Source of the DNA: Microbacterium salsuginis
Lineage (GTDB): Bacteria; Actinomycetota; Actinomycetes; Actinomycetales; Microbacteriaceae
NCBI RefSeq assembly: GCF_012524205.1
Contig: NZ_JABACI010000001.1
Coordinates: 1,178,001 to 1,242,000 of the forward strand
Length of the DNA stretch: 64,000 nt
Reading direction: 5' to 3'
Within the stretch, counting starts at the first letter, position 1; each line of letters opens with the position of its first letter. The position numbers and the translations under genes were made by a program. The notes under the pieces are model-generated. The model was not told the DNA's origin and ran no database searches. It was given only the letters and a program-made list of their open reading frames with translations. Positions 54,019 to 63,493 of the stretch are shown one piece after another.

Positions 54019-55288
54019 ACCCGCCCGTCGCTCCGGCGAGATCGTCGCGTTCTACGGCGACGACTTCACCGGCAGCGTCGACGCGCTGCTGCAGTTCGCG
54101 CGGCGCGGGTGGACGGGGCGGCTGTTCACGACGATCCCGGATGCCGCGGCTCTGCGCCGCGCCGCGTCAGAGGTCGATGTGGTGGGTGTGGCGGGCATCT
54201 CGCGCTCGCTGGATCCGGACGCCATGGAGGCCGAGCTGCGCCCCGTGCTCGAGGCGTTTCACGCCCTCGCGCCCCGGATCGTCCAGTACAAGGCGTGCTC
54301 GACGGCCGACTCCGCCCCGACCGTCGGCAGCCTCGGCCGGGTCATCGAGCTCGGGCGTGAAGTGTTCGGCGAGCGCCCCATCCCGATGCTCTTCGCCCAG
54401 CCGGACTTCGGGCGGTACACGCTGTTCGGGCAGCACTTCGCGGCGGAGCGCGGCGTCGTGTATCGCCTCGATCGGCAGCCGACGATGTCGACGCATCCCT
54501 CGACGCCGATGACCGAGGCCGACCTCGCCGTCCACCTCGGCCGCCAGACCTCGCTTGCCCTCGGCTCGGTGCCGCTCGTGGCCTACGACGACTTGGCGAG
54601 CCGTCTGCGCGGGGCGCCCGAGGCGGCGCTCGTCCTCGATGCGCTCACCGACGAGCACCTCGTGACCGTGGGAGCGGCGCTGCAGGCACTGCCCTCGCCG
54701 ATCTTCGCCATCGGCTCGGGCGGACTGTCGCACGGGATCGCGGCGGCGGCGCCCGGTGCGGCGGCCGCGTTGCCGACGTCGACACCCGCGTCCGGCCCGG
54801 TCCTCGTGGTGTCGGGCAGCCGTTCCGCGCAGACCAGACGACAAGCGGATGCCGCGGCCGCCGCCGGCTGGCAGGTCCGGCCACTCCCACTCGGGGCGGC
54901 GAACCTGGGTCCGACGATCGACGAGGTCGTCGCGGCGTTGAGGTCGGGGCGTGGAGTGGTGCTGACCTCGGACGACGCAGACACGACCTCGGCCACGGCG
55001 GGACCGGTGCTCGAGGCGATCGCGGAGGCCGCGGCATCCGTCGTCTCCACCGCCGTCCGCAACGGCGCGACCCGGCGGGTCATCGTCTGCGGAGGCGACA
55101 CGTCCAGCCGCGTCACGCGACTGCTCGGCGTGGACTCGCTCTCGATCGCGGCGAATCCGTGGGGCAATGTCGTGCTGCTGCGCGCCCACGCTTCCGACCC
55201 TGCCCTGGACGGGCTGGAGCTGTTGCTGAAGGGCGGCCAGGTGGGCGCCGACACGCTCTTCACCGACGTGGCGGCGCTCGGCACCTGA
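54011..55288 (+). CDS. oiaK: DUF1537 four-carbon acid sugar kinase, probable 3-oxo-isoapionate kinase
   Basis: The 425-residue kinase has the N-terminal sugar-binding domain (FYGDDFTGSVDAL, about 14-26; YKACSTADSAPT, about 93-104) and the C-terminal nucleotide domain (VVSGSRSAQTRRQ, about 260-272; VCGGDTSSRVTRLLG, about 359-373). The GTG start at 54011 overlaps the RuBisCO-like gene by eight bases. DUF1537 kinases phosphorylate C4-C6 sugar acids; next to a RuBisCO-like protein the described substrate is 3-oxo-isoapionate. This pathway yields the substrate of LerI at 3819-4592. Confidence 0.82.
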   Translation: MSEPARRSGEIVAFYGDDFTGSVDALLQFARRGWTGRLFTTIPDAAALRRAASEVDVVGVAGISRSLDPDAMEAELRPVLEAFHALAPRIVQYKACSTADSAPTVGSLGRVIELGREVFGERPIPMLFAQPDFGRYTLFGQHFAAERGVVYRLDRQPTMSTHPSTPMTEADLAVHLGRQTSLALGSVPLVAYDDLASRLRGAPEAALVLDALTDEHLVTVGAALQALPSPIFAIGSGGLSHGIAAAAPGAAAALPTSTPASGPVLVVSGSRSAQTRRQADAAAAAGWQVRPLPLGAANLGPTIDEVVAALRSGRGVVLTSDDADTTSATAGPVLEAIAEAAASVVSTAVRNGATRRVIVCGGDTSSRVTRLLGVDSLSIAANPWGNVVLLRAHASDPALDGLELLLKGGQVGADTLFTDVAALGT

Positions 55289-55325
55289 GGGCGACCGGTC
55301 GAGCAGGCTGTATGGTTTCTTCGCC

Positions 55326-55778
55326 ATGACTCGCGTCTCTCTCGTGCCCGCTTCCTATGTCTTCCTGCTGCGCTCGGGCGCGGTGCTCCTGCAGCTGCGG
55401 CACAACACCGGTTACATGGACGGCTACTGGACCGCCGGCGCCGCCGGTCACATCGAGCTCGGCGAGACGGCCGTGGACGCCGCGATCCGTGAGGCGCGAT
55501 AGGAGCTGGGCGTCCTCGTCGAGCCCGCCGGCGTGAAGGCTTCCACGGTCATGCAGCGCACCGACGGCACCGCGGAACCGCGCGAGCAGCGGGTCGACTG
55601 GTTCTTCACGTGCGATTCGTGGACGGGCGAGCCCCAGATCCTCGAACCGCACAAGTGCGCCGAACTCGCATGGTTCGACCTCGACGCGCTGCCCGAGCGG
55701 GTGCCCGACTACGAGAAGCTCGCCCTCCAGGCGATCCGTGACGGACGGGCGTCGAGTCTGTTGTCGTTCGGTTTCTGA
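55326..55778 (+). pseudogene. Nudix hydrolase with a nonsense mutation in the Nudix box
   Basis: A 150-codon Nudix gene reads GAAGHIELGETAVDAAIREA, then R, stop, ELGV. The TAG at 55500-55502 replaces the first Glu of the catalytic R-E-U-x-E-E pattern (GAG to TAG is one base). Everything else is intact to a natural TGA at 55778, including WFDLDALPERVPDYE. A TATGGT -10-like box lies just before ATG 55326. The interrupted gene gives a 58-residue fragment unless the stop is read through. The loss looks recent, since no other lesion is present. Confidence 0.85.
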
Positions 55779-55840
55779 CCCGGTTGCCCACCTTGTTCGT
55801 TGAGAAATACGAATGTCGGGGGCCGGTGTCATGATGAAGT

Positions 55841-57430
55841 ATGACATTCTTCTCCGAGCTGCAAGCGGCGCTCGACGCGCTGCGCGCAGTGGTCGGGGAC
55901 GATGTCGAGGCCGTCGACATCCCCGTCGTCGCGCAGCGTATAGCCGATGAGGATGTGCTGGCGCTCATCGAGCACGCCAGCGCGCTCGTGCGTGGCGGAG
56001 AATGCGTGCGGATCGCCGCATCCGGTGCAGTGGCCTCTCGTTCCACCCGTGACGCCGGCCACGGCGGCTTGGCTCAGAAGCGCGGGCACCGCTCGACCGT
56101 GTCGCTGATCCAGGACCTCACCGGCTCGACCCGCGCAGACGCGGCCAAGCAAGTGCGCCTGGGCGAAGCCCTCGCGGCGGGGCTCGTGCCCGTCGAAGCA
56201 GGCGACTTCGCCGACGATCACGCGAAGATCGCGGGGGAGGCGCCCGTCGACGACGAGACGGATGCCGGAGCGCCTACGAGCGCGCAGACCGCAGCCGCCC
56301 GGCGACCCTGGCATGCGGTGCTCGGTGACGCGCTGATGACCGGGACGCTCACGTCGGCGCAGCACGACGCGATCTACCGCGGACTGGGCGAGCCGCCCGT
56401 CGACGACGGGCCGGCAACCGACGATCCGACCGCCGACGGCGCGCCCGACGCTGGGTCCGCAGGCCGGGCGATCGAGGGGTGGACGGCATGGGCGACGGCC
56501 GCCGTTCAGCTCATCGACGAGGCCTCGCAGCGCACCGTCGAAGAGCTGGCGTCGGCGGCGCGCACGATTCGCGATCTGCTCGACCCGGCGGGTGCCGAGC
56601 TCCGGTTCGAGCAGCGCTTCGAAGCACGTGCGTTCCGCCGGTGGACCGATCGCGACGGCATCCGTCACGGCAGCTTCACGTTCGAAGACGAGGGCGGTGC
56701 GTGGATCGAGGCCATCATCGACACCGCCCTGCGTCCTCGCCGTGGCGGCCCGCGATTCGTCGACCCCGACGAGAAGGCCCGCGCTGAAGAGCTCGCCACC
56801 GACCCGCGAACCAACGATCAGCTCGCCTACGACCTGATGCTCGACGTGCTCCGCGCCGGAGCGCTCGCCGACGCCGAGACCGTCTTCGGCACGCGGAAGG
56901 CGGGGATCCGCATCGTCGCGACGGCCGGTGTGCTCGCCGACGCGACCGGGGGCCGCCCGGCCGTTGCACTGCTCGAAGACAGCGACACGACGCTTCCCGG
57001 CTGGCTCGTCGCGCGGCAGGCCTGTGACACCGGCACGATGACATGCACGCTCGACGAGCGGGGCAACCCCCTCGACCTCGGCCGCGAGGCCCGCCTGTTC
57101 ACGGCGAAACAGCGCGTTGCTCTCGCAATCCGCGACGGTGGGTGCCGGTGGAGGGACTGCGATCGACCTGCCTCGTACTGCGAAGCGCATCACATTGACC
57201 CGTACAGCGAAGGCGGCCGTACCGATATCGACCGCGGGATCCTGCTGTGTCGCTGGCACCACATGCAGCTCCATCACGGCGCGTGGCGCATCACCCGTGA
57301 CGGAAAGAACGACTTCTTGCTTCGTCCGCCGAACGGCGGCGAACCCGTTGCGCTACCCGCCCGCCTCGCGCGCCGCTATGCCTGGGGCGACCTGCAGCCG
57401 CCTCCTCGAAGATTCCGCCCGGCCGCCTAG
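55841..57430 (+). CDS. DUF222 (13E12-repeat) protein with HNH endonuclease domain
   Basis: The 529-residue protein of the multicopy actinobacterial DUF222/HNH family has a helical DUF222 region (about 5-380) and a C-terminal HNH motif: GGCRWRDCDRPASYCEAHHI, then RGILLCRWHHMQLHH (about 430-470), with zinc Cys pairs and the catalytic His. An acidic disordered linker (about 130-205) interrupts DUF222. Function is unsettled; HNH copies may be active nucleases or mobile passengers. It stands alone. Confidence 0.88.
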   Translation: MTFFSELQAALDALRAVVGDDVEAVDIPVVAQRIADEDVLALIEHASALVRGGECVRIAASGAVASRSTRDAGHGGLAQKRGHRSTVSLIQDLTGSTRADAAKQVRLGEALAAGLVPVEAGDFADDHAKIAGEAPVDDETDAGAPTSAQTAAARRPWHAVLGDALMTGTLTSAQHDAIYRGLGEPPVDDGPATDDPTADGAPDAGSAGRAIEGWTAWATAAVQLIDEASQRTVEELASAARTIRDLLDPAGAELRFEQRFEARAFRRWTDRDGIRHGSFTFEDEGGAWIEAIIDTALRPRRGGPRFVDPDEKARAEELATDPRTNDQLAYDLMLDVLRAGALADAETVFGTRKAGIRIVATAGVLADATGGRPAVALLEDSDTTLPGWLVARQACDTGTMTCTLDERGNPLDLGREARLFTAKQRVALAIRDGGCRWRDCDRPASYCEAHHIDPYSEGGRTDIDRGILLCRWHHMQLHHGAWRITRDGKNDFLLRPPNGGEPVALPARLARRYAWGDLQPPPRRFRPAA

Positions 57431-57600
57431 CGCCCGGGTCGTCGCAGAACTGTCCTCCCCCTCGTGGCCGACCGCACGGACAAGCCGGTACCGCAGGTCG
57501 ATCCGGTCGCGGGGAGGGAAGCCTGGCTGCACTCGGAGCCCCGGCGAGCGCGTCCCTTCCATTCCACGAGGCGCGCAACGGTGGTGCGAGTCTCCGTCAG

Positions 57601-57623
57601 ACGCCCCAGGCACCACGGGGCGT
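57601..57623 (+). terminator. GC hairpin upstream of the phosphatase gene
   Basis: ACGCCCC (57601-57607) pairs with GGGGCGT (57617-57623). It lies 170 bases past the DUF222 stop and 50 bases before the next start; probably terminates the former transcript. Confidence 0.45.
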
Positions 57624-57671
57624 GTGTCGACGCGTGGTCGCGGCGCCACGACGAGACACTACGGTTACCGT

Positions 57672-58697
57672 GTGGCCACCGCTGATCAGCTCCCCGATCG
57701 CCCCGCCCCCGCCGATCCGTCGGGCAAGCTGGTGCTCCTGCGCCACGGCGAGACGGAATGGTCGAGAGAAGGCCGGCACACCGGTCTCACCGACATTCCG
57801 CTCACCGCTCGTGGCGAGGACCTCGCCCGCAATGCCGGCCGGCTCGTCGCGGGCTACGACTTCTCGCTCGTGCTGGCCTCGCCGCTGCGCCGTGCACTGC
57901 GAACCGCGGAGCTGGCCGGCCTGCGCGCCGAGGTCGATCCGCTCCTGGTCGAGTGGGACTACGGCGGCTACGAAGGGCGCACGACCCGCGAGATCCGTCA
58001 CGACCTCGGCTACAACTGGAGCGCCTTCACCCACGGTGTGGTGCGCGGGAGCACGCCGGGCGAGACGGTGGAAGAAGTCGCCGCACGAGCCTCGCGCGTG
58101 CTCACACGCGTGCTGCCCGCAATGGAGCACGGGGATGTCGCGCTCGTCGCGCACGGGCACCTTCTGCGCATCCTGACCGCCGTGTTCCTGCGGTTGGCGC
58201 CGCGATTCGGCGGGCAGCTCACGCTGGACGCCGCCCGGGAGCGCGAACAGCAGGCCGAGCCGCGGAACCCAGATGTCGCGGTGCAGATACGGGGTATCGC
58301 TCCACGGTCCGACGAAATCGACGGCGACGTCGAGGGTGAGGCCGTCGCCGTCGGCTGTCCACGTCATCGTCCAGTCGACACCATGGGGATGCGTGCGCGG
58401 TGCGGTGCGACCGCGGACGACCATCCGATCGCCGTCGGTCTCGAGGGCGTCGACGCGGTGCAGAAGCCGGTCGAGCGCGGTCTTGCGCCACACCGATGCC
58501 AGGTCGTTGAGCGCTCCCTGGCCGTGGTCGTTCTCGGTCGGCGCCCGATACAGGTCGAGCACCGGACCGTCGATCTCGAGGTCTCCGAGTCGCACGAGCC
58601 GCCCGGTCACCGGATCGAACTCGCCCGCGCCGAGGCGAATGGTCGAGGTCGAGAAACCATGCGGACGTTGAGGCACCCCCGGATGCGGGGTTTCTGA
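57672..58697 (+). pseudogene. Histidine phosphatase (phosphoglycerate mutase-like), 3' end replaced
   Basis: The first 190 codons encode a histidine phosphatase: LVLLRHGETEWSREGRHTGL with the phosphorylated His (about 24), SPLRRALRTAELAG, LVEWDYGGYEG and VALVAHGHLLRI with the second His (about 160). After RFGGQLTLDA (58236) the similarity ends and the frame runs antisense through a GH2 gene to 58697, making a 341-codon chimera. The last helix of the family, about 15-40 residues, is lost. The GTG start at 57672 follows a TACGGT box and may be leaderless. The core may still fold. Confidence 0.75.
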
Positions 58698-60907
58698 ACC
58701 TGCGCGCGGTTTCTCACGGGTGCCGCCGTCAACGCCCGCGGCCGACGCGGGCGCACCGGCGTCCGTGAGCACGCGCTGACCCCACGCCAGCACATGGCCG
58801 GCGGGCGCCCAGCCGGTGTCGGCGGCGAGCGCCGCCTCCACGGTCAGCACGGCGTCGGCGTGACCGTGGACAGCGGTCGCAGCATCCGGAATCGCGATCT
58901 CGACCGACTCGCCCGCCGCTACCGGCGGAACGTCGAGCACGCCGCCCGCGAACCGTGCACCGTCCGCCTCCACCACCCAGCGGAACACCGCATCCGACGC
59001 ATCCACATAATGTCGGTTGTTCACTATGTACACCGAGTGACCGAGTACCTCGATCGAGATCGGCTCGTGCGCCTTCGCCAGCTCGATCAGTCCCGGAGTC
59101 GGGGTGCGGTCACTGAACACCAGCCCGTGCAGACTGAAGCGGCCGCCGCGCGGGTCGTAGTCGACGTCGTCGCCGTGCATCGTGAACGGGATGCCGTCGG
59201 CCGTGGTCGCCGAGAATCCATGGTCGATCCACTCCCACACGAAGGCCCCGCACAGCCGGTCGTGCGCGCGGATGATGCGCCAGTAGTCCTGCAGCGACCC
59301 CGGACCATTGCCCATGGCGTGCGCATACTCGACGAGGAGGAACGGCAGCCCGCGACGCCGCGTCTCGTCGGTCTCGGCGACGCCCTCGGGCAACGGCGCG
59401 ACGCCGGACTCGTCCACGACCATGCCGTGCATGCTGAGACGACCGCCGCGCGGCTCTTCGCGGCGCCCGATCTTCTCGAGCAGCTCGAGGGACGGGTACA
59501 TGAGCGAGTAGAAGTCGGAGTCCTTGTAGCTGGGGTCGCGCTCGTACAGCACCGGACGCGACGGATCTCGCTCGTCGAGCCACCGTCGCATCTCGCCGAA
59601 CGTGTCGCCCGTCATGCTCTCGTTCGCCAGCGACCACACCACGACGCTCGGGCGGTTCTTGTCCCGCTCGACGGTGCGGCGCAGGCGATCCATGAGTGCG
59701 TCTCGCCACGCGGGCTCGGCGGGCGGATTGCACTCCCATCCGGCGTAGATGAACCCGTGCGTCTCGAGATCGACTTCGACGACGACCCACAGCCCGTACT
59801 CGTCGCACAGCCGGAGGAACTCGGGATGCGGCGGGTAGTGGCTGGTGCGCACGGCGTCGATGTTGGCGCGCTTCATCATCACGATGTCGCGGATCATCGT
59901 CTCGCGATCGAGCGTGCGCCCGGTGTCGGGGTGGTGCTCGTGCCGATTGACACCGTGGAAGGTGACCGGCCGGCCGTTCGCTATGAGGACGCCGTCGACG
60001 ATCTCCACGCGGCGGAAGCCGACAGCGAGCTCGACCGACTCACCCGCCGAGGTGAGCGAGCCGCGGTACAGCCGCGGGCTCTCGGCGCTCCACGGGTGCA
60101 CCGGCACGGTGACGGCTTCCCCGGCGGGCATGCGGATGCCGAGCTCGGGGATCTCGACGGTCGAAGGGGTCGAGGCATCCACTCGCAGCGTTCCCATGCC
60201 CGTCGCCGCGTCGAAGTCGGCGTGCACGAAGTGGTCGTCGATCGCCCCGTCGGGGCGTGAGAGCAGCTCGACGTCGCGGAAGATGCCCGGGAGCCACCAC
60301 ATGTCCTGGTCCTCGAGGTACGTGCCCGACGACCAGCGGTGCACGCGCACGCACAGCACGTTGCGCCCGGGGCGGACCGGCGCATCGAACTCGAACGGCA
60401 GCCGGCTGCCCATCGACCAGCCGAGCTCCAGGCCGTTGAGCCACACCTTCGCGCACGAGTCGACCCCCTGGAAGCGCAGCACCGCGTGCCCGAAGTCGTC
60501 GGCGACATCGAAGACCAGTCGATAGTCGCCGGTCGGGTTCTCGGCCGGCACGCGCGGCGGATCGAGCGGGATCGGGTACGCGGTGTTCGTGTAGAGCGGT
60601 CCCTCCTCGGTGCCGAGCATGCGGCGCGCGGGGCCGCCGGCGAGCGGAGTGAACCGCTCGAGCACCCAGTGCGAGGGCACCGGCATCGCATCCCACAGCG
60701 TGTCGTCGAAGTCTGAGGCCAGCCAACCGTCGCCCGTTCCCGCGGCGGTCGGCGAAAGACGGAAGCGCCAGGTGCCGTTCAGGCTCTGCGTGCGCGCGTC
60801 GCTGTGCGCATCCGCACGCGGTGCGCGCCGGCCCGCTCCGGGACGAGTGCTCTCCCAGTAGCGGTCGGTCGGGGTTCCCGGCGAGGATCCGCCAAATTGC
60901 GTAACCA
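58237..60907 (-). pseudogene. GH2 beta-galactosidase, C-terminally truncated and interrupted by a repeat
   Basis: About 890 codons of a LacZ-type GH2 enzyme remain: jelly-roll and Ig domains, TIM barrel with GVNRHEHHPDTGR (about 325), acid/base Glu in VWSLANESMTGD (about 427) and nucleophile Glu in GAFVWEWIDHG (about 556). Domain 5 ends abruptly after GLLFALPGG (58240) at the junction with the phosphatase gene; about 130 residues including the conserved Trp region are missing. Residues about 730-756 are encoded by a REP-like repeat lying in frame between domains 4 and 5. ATG 60907 is the likely start; ATG 60941 lies within a palindrome. Function is doubtful. Confidence 0.78.
58641..58720. repeat. 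REP-like palindromic element, copy 2, inside the GH2 gene
   Basis: It aligns without gaps to 7101-7180 (about 58 of 80 bases equal by hand count). GAGAAACCAT is identical at 58651-58660, and TTTCTGAACC and GGTTTCTCA are at 58691-58717. The insertion keeps the GH2 reading frame open and adds about 26 residues rich in Pro, Ser and Arg in a domain linker. It is more degenerate than copy 1. Confidence 0.75.
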
Positions 60908-60931
60908 TACGGTGTGCAGATCCATTCCAAT

Positions 60932-60941
60932 ATGAATTCAT
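60932..60941. promoter_or_regulatory. Palindrome in the GH2/PBP divergent region
   Basis: ATGAATTCAT is a perfect ten-base palindrome in an AT-rich pocket just upstream of the GH2 start, followed (minus strand upstream) by a TACACT -10-like box. It is a candidate operator or promoter element for GH2. The rest of 60942-61138 shows no gene. Confidence 0.35.
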
Positions 60942-61138
60942 CTGCAGTGTAGCCGAGCGAGGAGTCGTGCCGGCGGGCGATCTCCGCTCGTCCCGAAGGG
61001 ACCGCCGGAGGGTCGATCGGGCGTCATGTGCACCCTGCATGGACCTCGACTGCGGCATCCGGAATCTCGGTGAGCGCACCCATGGCGGAATGGACCGCGG
61101 AGTGCCATGCTTTCTCCCACCGCTGATCGGAAGCTGCC

Positions 61139-63493
61139 GTGAAGCCGTCACCAGAGGTTTCTCCGCAGGTCGCGGGCCTGCCGCGCTACACCCGCACAGC
61201 CGCCGGGGTGCTCGGCGGACTCGTCGGCCTCGTGGTTCTCAGCGTCATCGCGGGAATCGTGGTGGTCGCTCCCCTCACCCCGGTCCTGGCGATCTCGGGA
61301 CATGCGGCGAGCAGAGCCGTCTCGCTGTTCGACGGCATGCCGAGTTACCTCGAGATCGATCGCCTGATGCTGCCGACGACCATCTACGCGCGCGACCCCG
61401 CGACCGGAGCGGACGTCGAGCTCACATCGTTCTACGATCAGAACCGCGTTCCGGTCACCTTCGACCAGATCGCACCCATCATGTACGACGCGATTCTGGC
61501 GTCCGAGGATCCCCGCTACTACCAGCACGGCGGCGTCGACCTCCTCGGCACGACGCGAGCGTTCCTCACCAACGCGCAAGGCGGCACAGTCCAAGGCGGC
61601 TCATCGATCAGCCAGCAGTACGTGAAGAACGTCCTGGTGCAGCGCTGCGAGCGAGACGCCGTCGAGACGGAGACGCAGAGCCGCGACGAGGTGCTGCAAG
61701 CCTGCTGGCTGAACGCGACGCGAGCGAGCGGTGTCGAGGGCTACCAGCGCAAGCTCCAGGAGATCCGCTACGCCGTTCAAATCGAGCAGGAGTACTCGAA
61801 GAACGACATCCTGCTGGGCTACCTGAACATCGCCAACTTCGGCGGCACCACCTATGGGATCGAAGCGGCGGCGCGCTACTACTTCAGCGCCACCGCGGCG
61901 ACCCTCACGCTGGGTCAGGCTGCGACGCTCGCCGGCGTCGTGCAGAACCCCAACACGTTCCGTATCGATCGCAAGACCGGCTCGATCATCGCCGCCGACG
62001 GAAGCGCCTATAACAACGCCGCCGACGGCACCGTCGATGACGTCACGCCTGGGACGCTGGAGGGCCTGGACAACCTGCTCGCCGACGGCACGATCACAGC
62101 GGAGCAGTACCTCGCCGCCGGCGACGCCTACAGCGCGACGAAGGGACGACAGCTCTACGTGCTCGACCGGATGCACGAGGACGGGCAAATCACCGACGAG
62201 CAGTACGTGGCGGCGGCGATCGAGCCGATCGTCCCCAAGATCCAGCCAGCGCTGACAGGCTGCGCCGCGACGTCCGCACCCTTCTTCTGCCAGTACGTGG
62301 TCAACACCGTAAGGTCCGACCCGGACTACGCAGCCGCGTTCGGCGGGACTTCGGCGGAGCGGCAGCAGTCGCTGACTCGCGAGGGGCTGAACATCTACAC
62401 GACGCTGGACTGGCGGCTGCAGACCGCATCGCAGGACGCGATGCGGCGGAACGCTCCCGAGAGCGTTCCGGGTATGGCCTTCGGGTCCGCGTCGATCAGC
62501 ATCGAAGCGGGCACAGGGCGCATCCTCGCGATCAGCCAGAACAACCGCTTCACGGAGGATGCCGACCTCGCCGCCACCGATCCGGTGTACACGTCGCTCG
62601 TGTATGCGGGGGATGCGGTGCACGGCGTCTCGGGTGGATTCGAGACCGGTTCGACGTTCAAGCTGTTCACGCTCGTCGACTGGCTCGAGAAGGGGCGTTC
62701 GCTTTTCGAGCCCGTCGACGGCAGCCTGCGCGTCATACCTCGTCTGCAAGACCGCTGCGACGGCACCTGGATCAACCGAGAGAACCACGTCGTCCGCAAT
62801 TTCAGCAACGTCCCCGGCTACACCGGGACGCCGATGCAGTTCACCGCGCAATCGCTGAACAGCGGCTTCCTCGGCATGGCGGAACGACTCGACCTGTGCG
62901 ACATCGAGGAGGTCGCCACCCGCATGGGGGTGACACGCGGCTCGGGTGCGCCGGTGGACATCGACGGCGCCGCAGCGATCATCGGCACGAACGAGATCGC
63001 GCCGGTAGCCATGGCGGGAGCATTCGCCACGGTCGCGAACAACGGCGCCTACTGCATTCCGCGCGCGATCGAGCGCGTGGTCAACGCCGACGGCGACGAG
63101 CTGCCGGTTCCCGGCGACCGGTGCTCGCAGGCGATCAGCCCCGAAGTGGCGGCCGCGACAGCGTTCGCTCTGCAGGGCGTCATGGTCCCCGGCGGCACCG
63201 GATCGGCGGGCAACCCGAACGACGGCACGCCGATGCTGGGCAAGACGGGCACGCACGAGCAGATCCAGACGTGGCTGGTGGAATCCAGCACCCGCGTGAC
63301 GACGGCTGTGTGGGCGGGCAACGCCATCGGGAAGGGCGACGTCTTCCGGGCGTGGCACAACGGGCGCGCACTCTCGACGATCCGTCTCCCGATCGCCCGC
63401 GAGATCCAGGGCGTCGCCAATCAGCTCTACCCGGGTGGGCCCTTCCCGCCGCCTCCCGCAGAACTGGTCGGGCGCGGTCCAGGGCCGAGCTGA
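61139..63493 (+). CDS. Class A penicillin-binding protein (transglycosylase/transpeptidase)
   Basis: This 784-residue bifunctional peptidoglycan synthase has one N-terminal membrane helix (about 25-50), a GT51 transglycosylase with ILASEDPRYYQHGGVD (Glu about 122) and GGSSISQQYVKN, a long linker (about 280-420) and a transpeptidase with SxxK (GSTFK, about 504), SLNSGF (an SxN-like motif with Ser-Gly in place of the usual pattern) and KTGT (about 703). The GTG start follows GGAAGC. It polymerises and cross-links the cell wall at the outer face of the membrane. It is divergent from GH2 and has no link to the sugar loci. Confidence 0.9.
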   Translation: MKPSPEVSPQVAGLPRYTRTAAGVLGGLVGLVVLSVIAGIVVVAPLTPVLAISGHAASRAVSLFDGMPSYLEIDRLMLPTTIYARDPATGADVELTSFYDQNRVPVTFDQIAPIMYDAILASEDPRYYQHGGVDLLGTTRAFLTNAQGGTVQGGSSISQQYVKNVLVQRCERDAVETETQSRDEVLQACWLNATRASGVEGYQRKLQEIRYAVQIEQEYSKNDILLGYLNIANFGGTTYGIEAAARYYFSATAATLTLGQAATLAGVVQNPNTFRIDRKTGSIIAADGSAYNNAADGTVDDVTPGTLEGLDNLLADGTITAEQYLAAGDAYSATKGRQLYVLDRMHEDGQITDEQYVAAAIEPIVPKIQPALTGCAATSAPFFCQYVVNTVRSDPDYAAAFGGTSAERQQSLTREGLNIYTTLDWRLQTASQDAMRRNAPESVPGMAFGSASISIEAGTGRILAISQNNRFTEDADLAATDPVYTSLVYAGDAVHGVSGGFETGSTFKLFTLVDWLEKGRSLFEPVDGSLRVIPRLQDRCDGTWINRENHVVRNFSNVPGYTGTPMQFTAQSLNSGFLGMAERLDLCDIEEVATRMGVTRGSGAPVDIDGAAAIIGTNEIAPVAMAGAFATVANNGAYCIPRAIERVVNADGDELPVPGDRCSQAISPEVAAATAFALQGVMVPGGTGSAGNPNDGTPMLGKTGTHEQIQTWLVESSTRVTTAVWAGNAIGKGDVFRAWHNGRALSTIRLPIAREIQGVANQLYPGGPFPPPPAELVGRGPGPS

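Noticed and set aside
58241..61151. A single giant GH2-containing protein of 1184 residues
   Set aside because: Residues before ATG 60907 lack a ribosome site and domain, and residues after position 58237 are antisense to the phosphatase gene.
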